Source of the DNA: Fragilaria crotonensis
Taxonomy: Eukaryota; Bacillariophyta; Fragilariophyceae; Fragilariales; Fragilariaceae
Assembly (NCBI GenBank): GCA_022925895.1
Contig: JAKSYS010000146.1
Location: forward strand, 1-64,000
Direction: 5' to 3'
Length of the DNA: 64,000 nucleotides
Shown here: piece by piece, positions 33,034 through 43,296 of the stretch
Layout: every line of letters begins with the position of its first letter
How positions within the stretch are numbered: position 1 is the stretch's first letter
Notes under the pieces: generated by a model
Seen by the model: only the letters and a program-made list of their open reading frames with translations
The model's database searches: none
Told to the model about the DNA's origin: nothing
Position numbers and translations under genes: made by a program

Positions 33034-33924
33034 TCACTTAGGCAGCTGAAATCCCTTAACTGTCGTCGGAAGACTCATCCAAACTCCAGAGGATTCGTCC
33101 CATTCATCAAGAACTACACTGCCGCCGTCTACTCCCACTCGGGTCTCGATCAAAGCTGATTTACTTCGTGCCGATGGCTGATCTTTGATGAAAAATCCGC
33201 GACGCACCATGAACTTGGTTGCACACCTGCTATTCTGATAGAACTGATCTGCTGTGGATCTCGGCACCCAGAATGAAATATGCACTTGATAGGACGGCGC
33301 GCCCAAGGAAGGTACTGCCATCCAGTCTGCAACCTTCTGGTCAGCATTTGTTGAATTCATAATGGCGGAAATGAGTCTTCGAGAAAGTGCATGCTCTTGT
33401 TCCTGTTCGGGAGTCAGCGATTCCGCCGACGCCACGGTTACGTCTTCAACGTTGTCTTGACCAAGGCCATTAAAATACATCACATATTGTTCGCGCGGCC
33501 GTGACCACCATTGACCAAAACTCACAAGAACAGCGCCAACCTGGTCCGCGAAATCGCTCTCCATGACCTCTTCCCACTGCAACAGTAACTGCCGCAAGAC
33601 ACCGCCGCACTTAATCAACGCGCGCTCCTCTCGAGGCACACTAATCGGAGCCGACAAAGAATCTTGTTGGTAAGCGCGTAAGATATCAACAACTGGTGTC
33701 GGGACAACTCCTCGCGTGTACAACACATGATCGACCAAGGCACTAATGCATGTGCGAACAAGCCAAGAGAATGAGTGCTGTTTGCGAAAGTGGTTTGGAA
33801 TGGTGAAATCCAGAGTCAAATGAGGCGGATCCACCGTTGGAGCCTTGCGAACCGAAGCCAAGCGCACTACGCGGCATCTCAAGAGATCGCGATCGTCGTT
33901 TTCCTTGCGAATTGACATGGCCAT
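33034..33924 (-). CDS. p31comet (MAD2L1BP)-like HORMA adaptor
   Basis: 296 aa, single exon. p31comet binds closed Mad2 and delivers it to the AAA+ ATPase TRIP13/Pch2, silencing the spindle checkpoint. The match is by order and spacing of weakly conserved blocks recalled from the human protein: SALVDHVLYTRGVVPTPVVD (human LLKHIMYQRQQLPLPYEQL), an IKCGGVLRQLLLQWEEVM helix, VLVSFGQWWSRPREQYVMYF (human ILLGGNALSPKEFYELDL), LSRRLISAIMNST, and the closing WMSLPTTVKGFQ (human WFQAPVTFKGF). Overall length is also right (274 in human). No signal peptide. An alternative start Met lies two codons in. A more general HORMA-like protein cannot be excluded. Confidence 0.68.
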   Translation of the reverse strand: MAMSIRKENDDRDLLRCRVVRLASVRKAPTVDPPHLTLDFTIPNHFRKQHSFSWLVRTCISALVDHVLYTRGVVPTPVVDILRAYQQDSLSAPISVPREERALIKCGGVLRQLLLQWEEVMESDFADQVGAVLVSFGQWWSRPREQYVMYFNGLGQDNVEDVTVASAESLTPEQEQEHALSRRLISAIMNSTNADQKVADWMAVPSLGAPSYQVHISFWVPRSTADQFYQNSRCATKFMVRRGFFIKDQPSARSKSALIETRVGVDGGSVVLDEWDESSGVWMSLPTTVKGFQLPK

Positions 33925-34336
33925 TTTGATCTTCGATCGATGATGGATGAGAATATGTTATCACGGAATAAAAAGGTAGTAATATGCTAAATGTCTGTCG
34001 TTATTATTCGTCATGTCTGGAACTTGTTATGTTTTCTACCATATATTACTGGTACAAGTAGTAGAGAATTCGACGTCAGAGGTCTTACGACGAACAGAGT
34101 ATGTGTAAGTCGTAAACGGATCCCGAATCAGAAGTAATGCGTCATATGTACAAGTACGCCCCAGTATGTTGCACATACCGGAACTATGACATATAAATAA
34201 TCCGACATGTATGCATACTCGTACTGTCCCTTGGAGTGCAGACTCGTAAACCTCAGGCCTCAGGGGCTACGGAGACTCCTGTACCTCCGCCTTTCAGTAA
34301 TGCTAATGTCGAGTCTACTGAAGATTATTTATGGAC
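33925..34336. other. Spacer upstream of the p31comet-like gene
   Basis: No gene. Contains several GTAC/TAGTAG words between 34,040 and 34,180. Confidence 0.45.
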
Positions 34337-34726
34337 TTAAACATTTATACCCACCTTGTGCGCGGCTGAAAGCCATGCAACATGCTGGAATAGCGGGATA
34401 TTTCGAGTGACGTGGTCAAGAACGAAAATGGCGTTCTCGTCAAGGGCATAGAGTCCCAGAAACCCCAGATTTCCTACCGGTAGATGCCTGCGAGCTTGTT
34501 CAAATGTGGTGGTGTTCACTGTAGCTTCTACGTCGGTCACTTTGGTTGGCAGCCAAGGTCCGGCGATTTGCCGGACCGCCAATGAGCAACTGTCCGCAGC
34601 AATATGCATACGTGCAGACCAGACTGCAGAAGGCAGTCGCGAGTCGCGAGTGGTGAAGTCGTGAATGAGAAAGAAGGAGAACAACAATACCGCTAGCAGG
34701 GATGCCACCTTCCGAGTGATCCACAT
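34337..34726 (-). CDS. Small hypothetical protein with N-terminal membrane anchor
   Basis: About 129 aa from the ATG at 34726 (MWITRKVASLLAVLLFSFFLI), a signal peptide or signal anchor. The frame is open 15 codons upstream. The rest contains HIAADSCSLAVRQIAGPWLP, GNLGFLGLYALDENAIFVLD and FQHVAWLSAAHK. Not recognised. CpG content is gene-like for this window, unlike the flanking DNA on the right. It could be a complete small secreted or membrane protein, or the first exon of a longer gene whose other exons I could not find. Confidence 0.4.
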   Translation of the reverse strand: MWITRKVASLLAVLLFSFFLIHDFTTRDSRLPSAVWSARMHIAADSCSLAVRQIAGPWLPTKVTDVEATVNTTTFEQARRHLPVGNLGFLGLYALDENAIFVLDHVTRNIPLFQHVAWLSAAHKVGINV

Positions 34727-34771
34727 TTTGCTTTCATGATTGTTGAAATCAAAGCCCATTTCAATCACCAA

Positions 34772-35854
34772 ATTGGGTGTTTCCTATGTTGTCACATCAA
34801 TATGGTTGAAACATCCCTGGCTGGTTGGCTGAGTTGTTGGCATCAAGTATTGGGAAAGCAATGTGTTCCTATGTTTTTCACACTTTTAGTAGGCTTTGCT
34901 GATGCACGTGCCATTTATGCTCCATTCAGCTTTGCATATGTTTATTTAAGGTGATGCTTCAGTAGTGCAAGTACTACTGGTCGTGTACAGTACCAATATC
35001 ACAGATGGATTTGAGTGAGAATGGTGGGGCTCTGCAGATTCCATGGATGAGTTTTGTTGGTTGAATTTGTATTTGCATTTATGAAGATTTTGTTGCATCC
35101 CAGCCATTTATCTGATACAAGCAAGGAGATATATGCTGGTTATTGCTCATGGCTGGTGACATAGTATGGGTACTTGCTTCTTTATCCTGCTAATTTTCTG
35201 TTTCAAGTTTCTTGATTTTCTTGGGGATGTTCCAAGGAGACATTGATGCTGCCACCCAATTATTGCTGTTCGTCAATATTGGCCAGCAGTTGCAATGCTG
35301 TGCAGTTAATATGTCAACAGAATTGTTTGTTTTTGTGGAACAGAATTGTCATGTCTGTGCTTTAAAGTACTGTTCAATACATGATGCAAAGCTGAACAAT
35401 TGGAATGGTCAGCTTTCAGGAACTGATCTTGTTCTTATCCTTGGTTTGCCACGTTGGACATAGTTTGAGATTTAACACAACATGAACACTGAAAGGGGGC
35501 AGTCAACATCTCATCACTGTTTTGTCTTAATGCTGGATATAGTTAGTGATGTGACCCAGCATGGACCTTGAGAGTGGGGGGCAGTCAACATCCCATCAGC
35601 CAATCACACATGGTCACATGGACCACCAGGGACATCTGGAATTCCTTCTTCAACCCCCACTTTGCCGAGATTTTAGCACTCTACTACTAGGACATCGTAG
35701 CCCGTCGCCTGAAGCGAGCTTGTTATACTGCAACTGTCCTTATTCCGATTATAAATGCAATACCAGTACCGGTAGTACGGTGTATGGCATCGTAATGTCG
35801 TAATGTCGTACTTGTACTGGAGTACTTGTTAACATGCATACACACGAATGCGCA
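34772..35854. other. CpG-poor decayed stretch
   Basis: No supported gene. The sequence is TTG/TGCA-rich and looks CpG-poor to about 35,560, as in decayed mobile DNA. Two purine-rich direct repeats (about 35,487 and 35,569, reading GGGGGCAGTCAACATC) sit at its right end and may mark the edge of an old LTR-type element. Confidence 0.4.
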
Positions 35855-36091
35855 GGGAGGCCGTGTATGCGTGTATGTCCCCTAATCGAGCCGATCGAGC
35901 TTTTCTAAAAAAATCGACTTTTATAAATTATATTGCAAATAAAGTTACGCATCAACTTTACCTACGAATCTCAGACTGCACTCTGAGGATAGAGATACCC
36001 TTCAATGTACCAGTACTAAGTAGAACTCAGTACTCCCGTACACTAGTGCAGGTCATGGCCGGCTCGATTAGGGGACATACACGGGCTCCCC
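35855..36091. mobile_element. Small palindromic element (MITE-like)
   Basis: The left end contains CGTGTATGTCCCCTAATCGA and the right end its inverse (TCGATTAGGGGACATACACG). With a short duplicated CGTGTATG on the left, the inverted repeats extend to about 32 bp, from GGGAG to CTCCC. The interior of about 170 bp is non-coding. No clear target duplication. About 0.48 kb upstream of the cytochrome c6 start. Confidence 0.7.
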
Positions 36092-36571
36092 ATTCTTTTC
36101 ATACGTCGTACTTCGTAGAGTACTGTAATTCTGTTGGAGTAGTAATACAGTAATTATGTAGGGGTAGTAAGGCAGTGCAGTGAGAAGTAATGGACGGACA
36201 CCTATGGCCGCAAATGGCACGCACGGCCCCCGCCCAAGTTCGGTGCGAGCGGCACACAGGTTGCTTACGCCACAGACACTCAAGTTGAGGTCAAATCTTT
36301 TCAATCAAATAGAACGGAATGATAGAGTGTCGGTCCTAGTTGATACCAAATCTATTTTAATCGCATTAGATTTACTGTGTAAAATCACAGTGATAGAGAC
36401 CAATTACGCCTTCCGACTCAATGTGAGAAACATCCGATCATGTGTGATTCCCCTTCTCCGCTGATGACACCTCAGTGTAGCAACCCGTAGAAGATACTGC
36501 ATTGAAGAAACGATGATGTACGTGGGAAACGCCCCACACACTTTTACCGCGCGTTTAAGATATCCGTCAAG
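36092..36571. other. Upstream region of cytochrome c6
   Basis: No gene. It probably contains the cytochrome c6 promoter; no motif could be assigned with confidence. Confidence 0.4.
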
Positions 36572-37147
36572 ATGAAGTTCGCCGTCGTTGCCACCCTTAT
36601 TGCATCCGCCTCTGCCTTCTCTTTCGTTCCGAAGGAGGCCGCCAAGGTGTGTCTTCAATGTGCTGATGTTGTTCGCATAGATTAGTAACCTCAGATGAAG
36701 GAGTTCTTGGTTGTGCTGTTAAAACGAGCCATGTGAGGGTTGAGAGCCACCAGTTCGTCTGTCCGGTGTTGAATCTTTGACACCTCCCTTTTTGTCTGAC
36801 CAAGATATCATTCCCTCCATCCTTTACAGGCTGCCACTGTTGGTGCCATCGCCTTCGGACTTGCTTCCCCAGCTTTTGCCGCTGATGTCGGTGCCGGAGA
36901 ACAGATCTTCAACTCCAATTGCGCTGCGTGCCACGCTGGAGGACAAAACGTGATCATGCCAGAGAAGACTCTTGAGAAGGAGGCCCTTGATCAATACCTT
37001 GCTGGTGGCCGCTCCGAGAAATCGATCATCACCCAAGTCACCAACGGAAAGAACGCCATGCCTGCTTTCGGCGGACGTCTTTCGGATGACGACATTGCCA
37101 ACGTTGCCGCATACGTTATCGCAACTGCTGATGCTGGCTGGGAGTAA
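36572..37147 (+). CDS. petJ: Cytochrome c6, plastid lumenal, two exons
   Basis: Soluble c-type haem protein that carries electrons from cytochrome b6f to photosystem I. Exon 1 (36572-36646) encodes [20 protein letters not shown]..., an ER signal with the diatom ASAF cleavage motif followed by the start of a transit peptide. After a 183-bp intron, exon 2 (36830-37147) gives a thylakoid signal ([12 protein letters not shown]) and the mature protein from [10 protein letters not shown]. Haem site CAACH; the axial Met is in [11 protein letters not shown]. About 131 aa in all, mature about 87, normal for c6. It shows the full import route: ER, plastid envelopes, thylakoid lumen. The gene converges with TDP1, 433 bp away. 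Confidence 0.95.
36647..36829 (+). other. Intron of petJ
   Basis: 183-bp GT-AG intron (GTGTGT donor, TTTACAG acceptor) dividing the targeting peptide between its ER-signal and thylakoid-signal halves. Confidence 0.9.
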
Positions 37148-37580
37148 ATTTGTTGTCCTGGACGTCAATTTTAACTCAGAGCTTGTCGATTCAAACCAAT
37201 TATAGATTCCAGTTGATAAAATGCCTGCACTGGGCAGGTTGCAACACCAAACATATGCTTGTCAGTTTTTTATGTTGTACATCAGGTCGATCATTACGTC
37301 TCTGATTTTAGGATTGACTACTTGGTTAGAACGAAAACAGGGAAGATTCGGCATTATGTTCGCGACTTCGCGAGGCTCGGAACAATTGTGCTATCAGTCG
37401 CCTCTGTCATGTCTTTTTCCCTGAGTACTGTAGTCCAAGATACAGGTGCAGCACTTCACAGGGCAGGAGTTCCCCATGAACGCTAGCGCGTTCAGCGGCA
37501 GAAACGCAGCAGTGAGCCTTTCAGTTACGCAGCAGGTTGTCCTTTCAAGCGCAAAGATATGGCGAAATCACGTACAACAT
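37148..37580. other. Convergent spacer between petJ and TDP1
   Basis: No gene; short frames only. Presumably holds both 3' untranslated regions. Confidence 0.5.
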
Positions 37581-39324
37581 CTAGATGCAGCCATTTCGAC
37601 CGAAACGATCTCGTTTCGAATACGTCGCATCCACCGCCCATGGATGATCCGTTAGTCTATATCTGGTAGGATTGAGTTGGAACGGCAGTGGCACCTCCAT
37701 CATAGTGTTGTCGATATTGCCGCCTGATCCTGCAGGGACGAGCTTCTCTTTGCTGAATAATCGCGGTGCCACAAAGACACCAAGTTCCCAGTGCCGCGTA
37801 AATATGCGGCGTCCTTCATTGGTGTTGATTATTTCTCCCCAAGCGGCCTTGGAAAGGTTGTGAGAGGTCAAGCAGAACCATTCCATACCAAAACCATCTT
37901 GACTGATCTGGTAAAAAGTCTTGATGTGTGGGACATTGTTTGGCTTGTGGAGTGGATTCGATGAGTCCAATGACGAGCTCCATTTGTGATACAACGGTTG
38001 CAAGAAAGGTTTGCTAGTATTGTTGCGGCGTCCAGGGACGGACCCTCCACCATTGTACCCTTCGACTGATTCTCGAATCTCCTCTGCAGTTGGATACACG
38101 AGCTTGAGACGTCGCTGCAAGTCTTCTGCAGACTTGCAATCTGATTGTGACGCATCCCACGATGTAACTAACTCTTGAAGCCACTTGGCGGTAAGTGAGC
38201 CAATGGATGAAAATTGGCAAATAATGGGCGTGGAAGTTGAACGTTTGGGGATGTACTTTCGAATGGCATCAGCGAGCTTTAGGTACCCCTTCGGTTCGTC
38301 CAACCGGCTACGTCCCGGCGTGGACGGTATCAAGACAACCTTGGCAGAAGTGAAATCGTAACGAAGTATTTCGTCACATAACGACCTCGCTGATTCGCTT
38401 CCACATCCACCACTCCAATTTCGTTTCTCAATATAGTTGTAAGTTCGAAGGTAGGTTATCAAGTCTTTTTCAAAGTCACACCCCGATTCTCCCGACGTGG
38501 TCTTGAGCGGGAAGTCTTGTACGTAGGCACCTTGCGTCTTGAGCGAGACATCGCCCTCTAACAGATTGGACGTATGAATAATCACCCTCAACGTTCCGTC
38601 TGCAAACCCGATAAGAAACATTTTCGTGTGGTGAACTCCCCAGGGGACTTTGAAACTCATGGGTTGGTTGTGGGATTTGGGGATCCGATGGAATCAGCTG
38701 CTGGAAATGAATACCTGGATTCATTTGTTTCCATAGATGAGGTTCTCCATGTCCGTAGAAGACTGCCATGTTGGGAATCGATATCAGTTCAGGAATTGTA
38801 TCAATAAGGTGTTCAAAGTCAACCAGATAGTTGAACATAACCATCCATTGAATTGGAGATTGGTTGCGCTCGGAACCCTCCAACCCTATAAGCTCTCGAA
38901 GACTTCGACAGTGTATTCTGACGTGTGGAGAAATAGGTTGAGAGGGTTCAGGAAGCTCCGAGGTGAAAATCTTGATCGGCGTGGCCGACGTAGTTGCGTC
39001 TAATGTTTCGTCATGGTTGTCGTGCCGATCGGCCTCCGTTTTTGGCTTTTTCGGCAGGAAGGCATCGGACTTGTCATCCAAGCTCGCAGTCTGACTTCTT
39101 TGCGTACATTGCTCCCATCGTCTCTTTGATTCGGCTCGAATTCTGTGTATCTGTGAGGTTGGAGATGAGCTGGACCATGTCGCATTTGCGGATTGTTGTT
39201 GTGGCACCTCGGTGACGGGTGGCAACTTTCGATCGCTTTCAAGTGCCAACTCGCAGTCACCATCATCAATGATCACTGGATCCTTCAGAGACCCAGTGGG
39301 CTGCGTCTCGTTCGACTTGCTCAT
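37581..39324 (-). CDS. TDP1: Tyrosyl-DNA phosphodiesterase 1 (one frame break)
   Basis: Removes topoisomerase I and other 3' adducts from DNA. Both HKN active-site motifs are present: HHTKMFLIGF with VIIHTSNLLEGD after it, and HIKTFYQISQDGF with LTSHNLSKAAWG. N-terminal half of the fold: QWMVMFNYLVDFEHLIDTIP. The N-terminal ~130 residues are disordered, with PVIIDDGD (SUMO-interaction-like) and a basic PKKPKTEAD stretch (nuclear signal). About 580 aa from the ATG at 39322-39324; another ATG lies 12 codons upstream. The two halves are in frames that differ by one base, and the shift is explained by one extra C in the run at 38679-38682 (GGGG on the plus strand), just before NQPMSFKVPWGVHHTK. 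A sequencing indel is the simplest reading. It lies in tandem with the histidine phosphatase gene. Confidence 0.9.
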
Positions 39325-39581
39325 GGGTAAGTCGCAAGTCGGAAGTAAAAATGACGACAAACTTCTGTCACACTTTTGGAATTGAGTACTGCACTACTGG
39401 AACTCGTACAAAGGGTTATTGACTGATACTTTCAACTTTCGACTTTCAACTCGCTACAGTAGAGCGATACCAACTGCAACGACAATTTCCAATTTTGACC
39501 GTGTCGAGCAATGGAGCAGTACGGACAAACCGCTATGATGTAAGCATATCGTATTGTACAATTAAGGCACAGGAGACTAGA

Positions 39582-40493
39582 TTAGCCCAGTCTCTCCACC
39601 TCGAGAAGCGTCTGCCTTCGTTTTGAAAGTTTAATTCGGTAGACTCGCACCTCGCCATTGCCGAACAAAGGAGAATCCATAATCCCGAATTGCGCTCGCT
39701 CCAATTCTCGAAGATATCCCTTATGCGATACCACTGCAATGGACGTCTCTTCAAACTCGAGCAGCATCTTGAACAAAAACTTGGTTCTTTCCCTCAGGGC
39801 CTTGATGTCTTCGCTCGCCGGAAGCGTAGGCACCATTATTTTGCCCAAATCTTGATGAGGGGTATCGGCAGCCTCCTCATCAGAATCATCAACTGCCTCT
39901 GGCGGCATGTTTTTTAGGATCACACTTCCCATCTGCAGTCTACTCATGCTGAACCTCGTAAACGATTTTCTATTGCGAAGCTCATCGGAGTGATGCCTGG
40001 AATCACAGGGTAAGCCTGTAATACGTTCCCTCAATTCTTCCCTCACATGAATGTTCTCAACGTCTGGAAATATCAAATCCGCTGTCTGAAGTGCCCGCTG
40101 CAATGGCGACACCAAGACTCGCGTTGGAGTGGAAATTTGCTGTAGGTCTACATCTGTTTGGCCTGAAATGGTACTCTGCTGCTGCTGCCGTAGTAACAGC
40201 ACGAGTCCTTGGAGTTTCTCACGACAATTCCTGGCTTCTGCCACACCCCGATGGCTGAGTGGTGCATCAAATAGACTGGGATCGTCCAAAACTCGTGCAC
40301 GTGCCTCTTCCATTCGTCTCGTCACTTCGTCGGGAGCCAATCCCTCTTGGAGGGCCTGCTCCCTGGCATGCTGGGCCGCATGTTTTTCTTGAATGTTGTG
40401 CTCGGCTTCTCCGTGTCGAATTAAAAAGAGCACGATAGTCCTTGAATCGTCAGGCAGTTTCAAGGTATTCATGACTTTTGGAAGGACTGTCAT
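39582..40493 (-). CDS. Histidine-phosphatase (phosphoglycerate-mutase-like) protein
   Basis: 303 aa, single exon. Catalytic RHG motif in VLFLIRHGEAEHN at about residues 22-34, second block SPLQRALQTADLIFP, a REELRERITGLPCDSR segment with an acid/Arg typical of cofactor-dependent phosphoglycerate-mutase-like phosphatases, and the second catalytic His in IAVVSHKGYLRELE. An acidic insert (DDSDEEAADTPH) precedes the last part. Substrate unknown; family members act on sugar phosphates, nucleotides or phosphoproteins. No targeting peptide seen, so probably cytosolic. Confidence 0.88.
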   Translation of the reverse strand: MTVLPKVMNTLKLPDDSRTIVLFLIRHGEAEHNIQEKHAAQHAREQALQEGLAPDEVTRRMEEARARVLDDPSLFDAPLSHRGVAEARNCREKLQGLVLLLRQQQQSTISGQTDVDLQQISTPTRVLVSPLQRALQTADLIFPDVENIHVREELRERITGLPCDSRHHSDELRNRKSFTRFSMSRLQMGSVILKNMPPEAVDDSDEEAADTPHQDLGKIMVPTLPASEDIKALRERTKFLFKMLLEFEETSIAVVSHKGYLRELERAQFGIMDSPLFGNGEVRVYRIKLSKRRQTLLEVERLG

Positions 40494-41487
40494 AATTGCT
40501 TTACTCAGTTATGATACATTGTAGTCCGAGTGCATTGTCAGTCAAGAAGGTGTCAGACGGTGTCAGACCGATTTCTGTACTTTGGTGGATGAAAAACGCC
40601 AAACGTGTGTATAATGCGCATACAAACGTGGCCCGAGGGTGCAACTGCATTCACATTTTTAGTGCGGAACTTATGCTTGTACCAAAAGTACATGTAGCTA
40701 TACGTAGTCTACTGTTGTCTCAGAGAGGAGAGTGAGGATGTGAGGATTGTCTATGAAATTGTGTGGAACGTCCGGCAACCGGCAACGCTCCACTCTGATT
40801 GGAATTCTATAGTACTTAACGCATACTTGTGTAGAAGTATGAATATCCTACTATATTATAAATTAATTGTGTGCGTGCGTGCGTGTGTGCGTGCGTCTGT
40901 TACGGAGTATGACCACTCTGGGGTACTGGATCAAATGAATACTGTCTGAATTTTTTATGGGTTGCTAGGGGTGATGAACTGCAATACTGGGGCATGATAA
41001 GTACAGTACCTGGTACTGTACTTCATGAAGTTTCCTACGTTGGTACCATGGTACTGCATACTGTAGGGGAAAAAAGTAGTGGTACGGAGTACGACCAGGT
41101 TGGGAGTACTATACGTCCAGTTTCCTGTAGTAGACACTCCGATCAAATGTGAGGCACCCACTAGTTTTATATAAATAGAAGCTACTAAGACTACTAATAC
41201 AAGTACTCCAGAATACTGGAGCTACGAGAGGAAACCCTCCACGGCAAATCTGTCGCGCGAGTTTGGTTCAAAGGCTCCCCTCACGACCTTCGTCCAAAGA
41301 ACAACAACATGCACATCGAATGTAACGGTGTCAGAACATAACCTTATCTCGGCATCCTAGCCAACAGCGTTATTCGAAATTCTAATGGATAACACCGTCG
41401 TCTATAATCTTAAAACGTATTTGCCTGCACCAAGTTCGTACTGTCAGTGGTCACTGCACATGACTCGGCTCAGACCGATGCGTCTCT
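40494..41487. other. Spacer with a repeat shared across the desaturase gene
   Basis: No gene. Contains the left copy of a 112-bp direct repeat (40845-40956) with an embedded GTGCGTGCGTGC microsatellite, and dense GTAC-type palindromes at 40,995-41,130. Confidence 0.5.
40845..40956 (+). repeat. 112-bp direct repeat, left copy
   Basis: Identical to 43297-43408 except for one base. Includes ATTATAAATTAATTGTGTGC, a GTGCGTGC microsatellite and TACGGAGTATGACCACTCTG. The two copies flank the delta-12 desaturase gene. Confidence 0.92.
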
Positions 41488-42756
41488 TTATGCCTTCTTT
41501 GTTTGCACGTCCTTTGTCTTCGGAACATCATTGATACTCTTGAAGTACTGAATTCCTTCTCTCGAATCGACGTAGTGGCAAGTATGTGCCACGCGCCACA
41601 TGGCCAAAGGCCAAGGTGTTGGATCGTAATTGTACAATCCCTTGGGTTCTAAGAACGCTTTGACGGCAATCGTCGCCTTGAGAGCATTGTAGCACGGCAT
41701 TTCGTGAAACAAATGGTGCACAACATGAGTGCTTCCAATGCGATGATGGAAGAAATCAAAAATCCCATAGTCGCGATCAATGGTCGAAAGAGCCCCACGG
41801 ACCCAGGTCCATTCCCCTTCGCCATAGTGAGGGACAGATGGGTCAGTGTGCTGCAACCACGTGTACAGAACCAACCAGGCATTTACCCAAACGTAGGGGC
41901 CCCAGTACCAGCAGATGACTGGGATGGCGCCAAAGTGGTTCATGGCGTATCCAAGGCCAGCGAGACCAGCCAATGTAGTTACTGTAGAGAGGGCGATCTT
42001 CGCCTTGATCTTCGTTGGAAACATGGGAGAATTGGGGCGGAAGTGGTCGGCAATGCGTCCGTCAAGAGGCTTGCCGTCCTTGTCGAGTCTTCCAGTTGAT
42101 GCGAGGCCGAACAAGTATAGAGGCCATCCGAGAAAGAGATGTGACCAGATTTGGAAGACTGCAAAGGCATCTTCTCCCATTACCTCATGCCAAGCAGCAT
42201 AGAAAGTATTGCGCTCCAAGTTTTCACCCAACCCATTATCTTCTTTGTCAGAAGGAACATGGGACTCTCCGTCGACGATATGGTTTGTTCGACGGTGGTG
42301 TTTGGCGTGCGTGTATTGCCAACCAAAGTATGGGACCAAGAGTGCTTGATGCAGGATGAAACCAATGATATCGTTAAATGTTTGCGAAGGGGAGAAGGCG
42401 CCATGTCCACACTCATGTGCTAGAACCCAAGGGCCTGTCAAGATGGTGCCCATCCAGAAGGCATAGAATGACCAACCAGCGAGCCATAGCAGAAGGTCAA
42501 GAGGTGCGGAAACTGAGGGTACATCAGTCGACAGCACCTTGGAAGTTGCGTAAACAAAGGCAGATGCCATGGTCAAATCTCGAACAACGAGAACCATGGA
42601 TTTAAGGCCTGATCGTTCGAAGCACTCGGCAGGTATGGAAGCCTTGATTTCTCCCTTGGTTGGAAGGGTTGGAGCATTCTTGTCCAGAGGATTGTATGGA
42701 CTCTTCCACACGCCTGCCTTGCTCTCCACAACTTCGCTACGTCCACCTTTTCCCAT
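41488..42756 (-). CDS. FAD2: Microsomal delta-12 (omega-6) fatty acid desaturase
   Basis: Converts oleoyl to linoleoyl chains on ER phospholipids, an entry step to long-chain polyunsaturated fatty acids such as EPA in diatoms. Three His boxes coordinate the di-iron centre: HECGH, HAKHH, and HVVHH. Other family blocks: TGPWVLAHECGHGAFSPSQ, QTFNDIIGFILHQALLVPYF, TWLQHTDPSVPHYGEGEWTW, DRDYGIFDFFHHRIGSTH. About 422 aa from the ATG at 42756 (MGKGGRSEV), the same start as the P. tricornutum enzyme as I remember it. The frame is open 38 codons upstream with an Asn/Gln-rich leader. Several membrane helices. No C-terminal KKxx, but it ends DVQTKKA. Flanked by 112-bp direct repeats. Confidence 0.95.
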   Translation of the reverse strand: MGKGGRSEVVESKAGVWKSPYNPLDKNAPTLPTKGEIKASIPAECFERSGLKSMVLVVRDLTMASAFVYATSKVLSTDVPSVSAPLDLLLWLAGWSFYAFWMGTILTGPWVLAHECGHGAFSPSQTFNDIIGFILHQALLVPYFGWQYTHAKHHRRTNHIVDGESHVPSDKEDNGLGENLERNTFYAAWHEVMGEDAFAVFQIWSHLFLGWPLYLFGLASTGRLDKDGKPLDGRIADHFRPNSPMFPTKIKAKIALSTVTTLAGLAGLGYAMNHFGAIPVICWYWGPYVWVNAWLVLYTWLQHTDPSVPHYGEGEWTWVRGALSTIDRDYGIFDFFHHRIGSTHVVHHLFHEMPCYNALKATIAVKAFLEPKGLYNYDPTPWPLAMWRVAHTCHYVDSREGIQYFKSINDVPKTKDVQTKKA

Positions 42757-43296
42757 GCTGCCTAGGTTGTATAAATTGTAAGTAGAACTGTTGTTGTTGT
42801 TATTGTCCTTCTGGTTTTGGTTCGGATTCTGGCTCTCAATACACTGTGAGCTCTTTCCAAATCTTAACAAATAAACCTTGCATACCTATTCCTTCACCGA
42901 ACGCGAAGAAACCAAACGATTGGCATTTGGATACCGAGTTTTCAGTACTTGTACCACGTACAAGCGCCACGTAGCCATCGATATACACATACGTTGTTCG
43001 AGGTTGCTCAAAAAATGTGACGGGTGACGGGACACGCATGATAGTAGTACATCATCACTTCCATCTTCCATAACATCCTCGTCCCACCTCATCATCAATT
43101 CTTCATGGAAACGATGACATCATCAAGTTCGTACGGTTACTGGTATGATACACTTCCGGTTTTTTTTGCAACCGTAGACCGTACTAGCTCCTATCGTGGA
43201 TAGTATGTTCATGCGAGTAATGTGGTCTTTTCTCAAGTTCATCTCATATATACGACTGGTACGACAGTATTTTATCCAGCTTTGCTATCGCTAGCT

